DNA of 64,000 nt. Origin: Paramecium tetraurelia (Eukaryota > Ciliophora > Oligohymenophorea > Peniculida > Parameciidae). Positions within the stretch are counted from its first letter, which is position 1; each line of letters starts with the position of its first letter. The position numbers and the translations under genes were made by a program. The notes below the pieces were generated by a model that did not search any database, was not told where the DNA came from, and worked only from the letters and a program-made list of their open reading frames with translations. Location: assembly GCF_000165425.1 (NCBI RefSeq), contig NW_001798983.1, forward strand, positions 189,259 through 253,258. The letters run 5' to 3'. Of the stretch, positions 62,147 to 64,000 are shown piece by piece.

Positions 62147-62479
62147 ATGTCTTTCAAATTCATATTGAGTAATAAGAGTCAATATTCAAAGGATCGCAAT
62201 GTTAATATAGATTATAGTCCTGTTTTTAATATGTAAAACTAATAAATATTGATTTAGTTAGTTGTAATAAAAATTGAATATTTTTCCAATTTTTAATGAA
62301 GATCATTAAGCTACAACTCCTGGATTTATCATTGAATATGAGAAAGTATGAATTGTTCATATATAAATTTAGCCTGCGTATGAAAGCAATTTAAACTATC
62401 ATTAACAATTATTTAATCAAAAAATTGAATAATTATAAATAAAAAATAAATAATTGGTACCATTATCTATGAGTATCTT
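62147..62479 (+). CDS. Unknown protein, 3' part lost in the N gap
   Basis: 5' part of a gene. It begins MSFKFILSNKSQYSKDRNVN, then DYSPVFN, FPIFNEDHQATTPGFIIEYE, and helical LNYHQQLFNQKIEQLQIKNK before the gap. Two introns (25 nt GTAAAA...TTTAG and 27 nt GTATGA...TTTAG) are needed. The last codons before the gap are in frame. The frame after the gap ([18 protein letters not shown] then TGA) could be its end, but this cannot be shown. Confidence 0.5.
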
Positions 62480-63130
62480 NNNNNNNNNNNNNNNNNNNNN
62501 NNNNNNNNNNNNNNNNNNNNNNNNNNNNNNNNNNNNNNNNNNNNNNNNNNNNNNNNNNNNNNNNNNNNNNNNNNNNNNNNNNNNNNNNNNNNNNNNNNNN
62601 NNNNNNNNNNNNNNNNNNNNNNNNNNNNNNNNNNNNNNNNNNNNNNNNNNNNNNNNNNNNNNNNNNNNNNNNNNNNNNNNNNNNNNNNNNNNNNNNNNNN
62701 NNNNNNNNNNNNNNNNNNNNNNNNNNNNNNNNNNNNNNNNNNNNNNNNNNNNNNNNNNNNNNNNNNNNNNNNNNNNNNNNNNNNNNNNNNNNNNNNNNNN
62801 NNNNNNNNNNNNNNNNNNNNNNNNNNNNNNNNNNNNNNNNNNNNNNNNNNNNNNNNNNNNNNNNNNNNNNNNNNNNNNNNNNNNNNNNNNNNNNNNNNNN
62901 NNNNNNNNNNNNNNNNNNNNNNNNNNNNNNNNNNNNNNNNNNNNNNNNNNNNNNNNNNNNNNNNNNNNNNNNNNNNNNNNNNNNNNNNNNNNNNNNNNNN
63001 NNNNNNNNNNNNNNNNNNNNNNNNNNNNNNNNNNNNNNNNNNNNNNNNNNNNNNNNNNNNNNNNNNNNNNNNNNNNNNNNNNNNNNNNNNNNNNNNNNNN
63101 NNNNNNNNNNNNNNNNNNNNNNNNNNNNNN
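62480..63130. other. Assembly gap (651 N)
   Basis: Unsequenced run of N. Any open frame across it is meaningless. Confidence 0.99.
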
Positions 63131-63178
63131 AGTACAATCAAGATAAAAAATAAGGATGTTTCAAAACTTCACTGCAAT

Positions 63179-64000
63179 TAATTCTTTTTGAAGAGACTAA
63201 ATATATATGTGTTAGACAATAAATGAATTAATAAGGGATCAGTTTTCTAATTCAAAACAAAATTAATAAATATCATACTTAGTTTCTTCCCTTATAAATG
63301 TGGTATATAAGGTTAGCATCCCAATTCTGCCTTCTCTAATTCATTAGGAGTACCCAACAATTTACATATTTCTACTATCTAATCAACAGTATTATGTCCA
63401 AAAAACAATTGTTTACCCAATTCCAAATGAGCCAAAATACAACCAGCTGCCCATATATTGATTTTCGTATTATAAAATATCTATCCAAATAATAATTCTG
63501 GTGCCCGATAAGCTCTAGAACATACGTAACTCAAACTCTTTGATCCATCGATTTTTTTTGAACTTCCGAAATCAGCTAGATAGATGTTACCACTTTAATA
63601 CAAAATGTTGACTGGCTTAAGATCTCTATGCATTACCTCTTATTCCTCCAAATATTCCAACGCTTAAAATATTTATTTGGCTACTCTTTTTAATGGGACT
63701 CTTATTGCATTTTTTAGATTTCCTTGATATAAATCCATAACTAAATGCAAATATTTGACTTTATTTTCAACAGTATAATAATAATCTCTTAGAGGTGCTA
63801 TATGAGGGTGATGCATATTCAGATGTATTTCCAATTCCCTATTGATTTATTTTGGATCTTGGAGTACTTTCTTTATTGCATAATAACCACCATGCAGCTT
63901 ATTTTCAACAATGAAAATAGTGCTATAACTACCTTATCCAATTTAGTCCAATATTTAATATTTTATGTTGTATTAATGTTCTATTGATTCAGAGACAAGT
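63179..64000 (-). CDS. GSK3-like kinase, 5' end beyond window, shortened C-lobe
   Basis: Glycogen synthase kinase 3/shaggy-type kinase entering from the right edge. Seen: [19 protein letters not shown] (glycine loop), [10 protein letters not shown] (Lys), [37 protein letters not shown], and [18 protein letters not shown], which carries the GSK3 signature with the activation-loop Tyr. The helix F motif reads INIWAAGC, with Asn where kinases have an invariant Asp. After [12 protein letters not shown] the usual remaining 60 or so residues of the C-lobe are absent: the frame drifts and stops at TGA 63179. The gene may be degenerate or mis-assembled near the gap 50 bp away. No intron is needed in the kinase part. 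Confidence 0.8.

Noticed and set aside
62454-63146. Long open frames across the N run on both strands
   Set aside because: They consist of unknown bases and are an artefact of the assembly gap.

Overview
This window reads as macronuclear DNA from a Paramecium-type ciliate. Almost no long frame is open under the standard code. When TAA and TAG are read as glutamine and TGA is the only stop, long conserved proteins appear on both strands. Genes are broken by very small GT...AG introns (19-32 nt in the models here). For every spliced model below, exon lengths minus introns sum to a multiple of three. The sequence is very AT-rich, and intergenic gaps are often only 4-100 bp. All products were named by reading the translations; no database search was possible.

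Layout. 1-5 kb (minus): partial Sel1-repeat protein, unknown protein, signal peptidase complex subunit 3, two tandem acylation-motif AIG1-like GTPases. 5-13 kb: Aurora/AGC-like kinase, SET-domain protein, cytosolic carboxypeptidase, FHA/RING-CH protein. 13-20 kb: unknown and coiled-coil proteins, a repeat-bearing AT-rich stretch, a polyQ helix-turn-helix protein. 20-25 kb: a 1437-aa type I membrane protein and an NBR1-type Ig-domain protein. 25-30 kb (minus): DPCD, ULK/ATG1-like kinase, TTL-like ligase. 30-35 kb (plus): nucleoplasmin-like protein, MAST/IREH1-like kinase, mini membrane protein. 35-41 kb (minus): dynein light chain p28, unknown, kinesin, two MORN proteins. 42-49 kb: C2H2 protein, RNF32-like RING-IQ-RING protein, TDY-type MAPK, several unknowns. 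50-57 kb (minus): radial spoke RSP4/6 pseudogene, two-TM protein, aromatic amino acid hydroxylase, PH-like/CaMK-type kinase. 57-60 kb: decayed gene fragments. 60-64 kb: two-TM protein, a gene running into a 651-nt N gap, and a GSK3-like kinase running off the right end.

Theme. An unusual share of genes relates to cilia or tubulin: carboxypeptidase (removes glutamate), TTL-like ligase (adds amino acids to tubulin), kinesin, p28, DPCD, two MORN proteins and the RSP4/6 relic. Eight protein kinases lie in 64 kb, in keeping with the large ciliate kinome. No tRNA, rRNA, CRISPR array or mobile element was recognised. One weak candidate small structured RNA lies near 41 kb.
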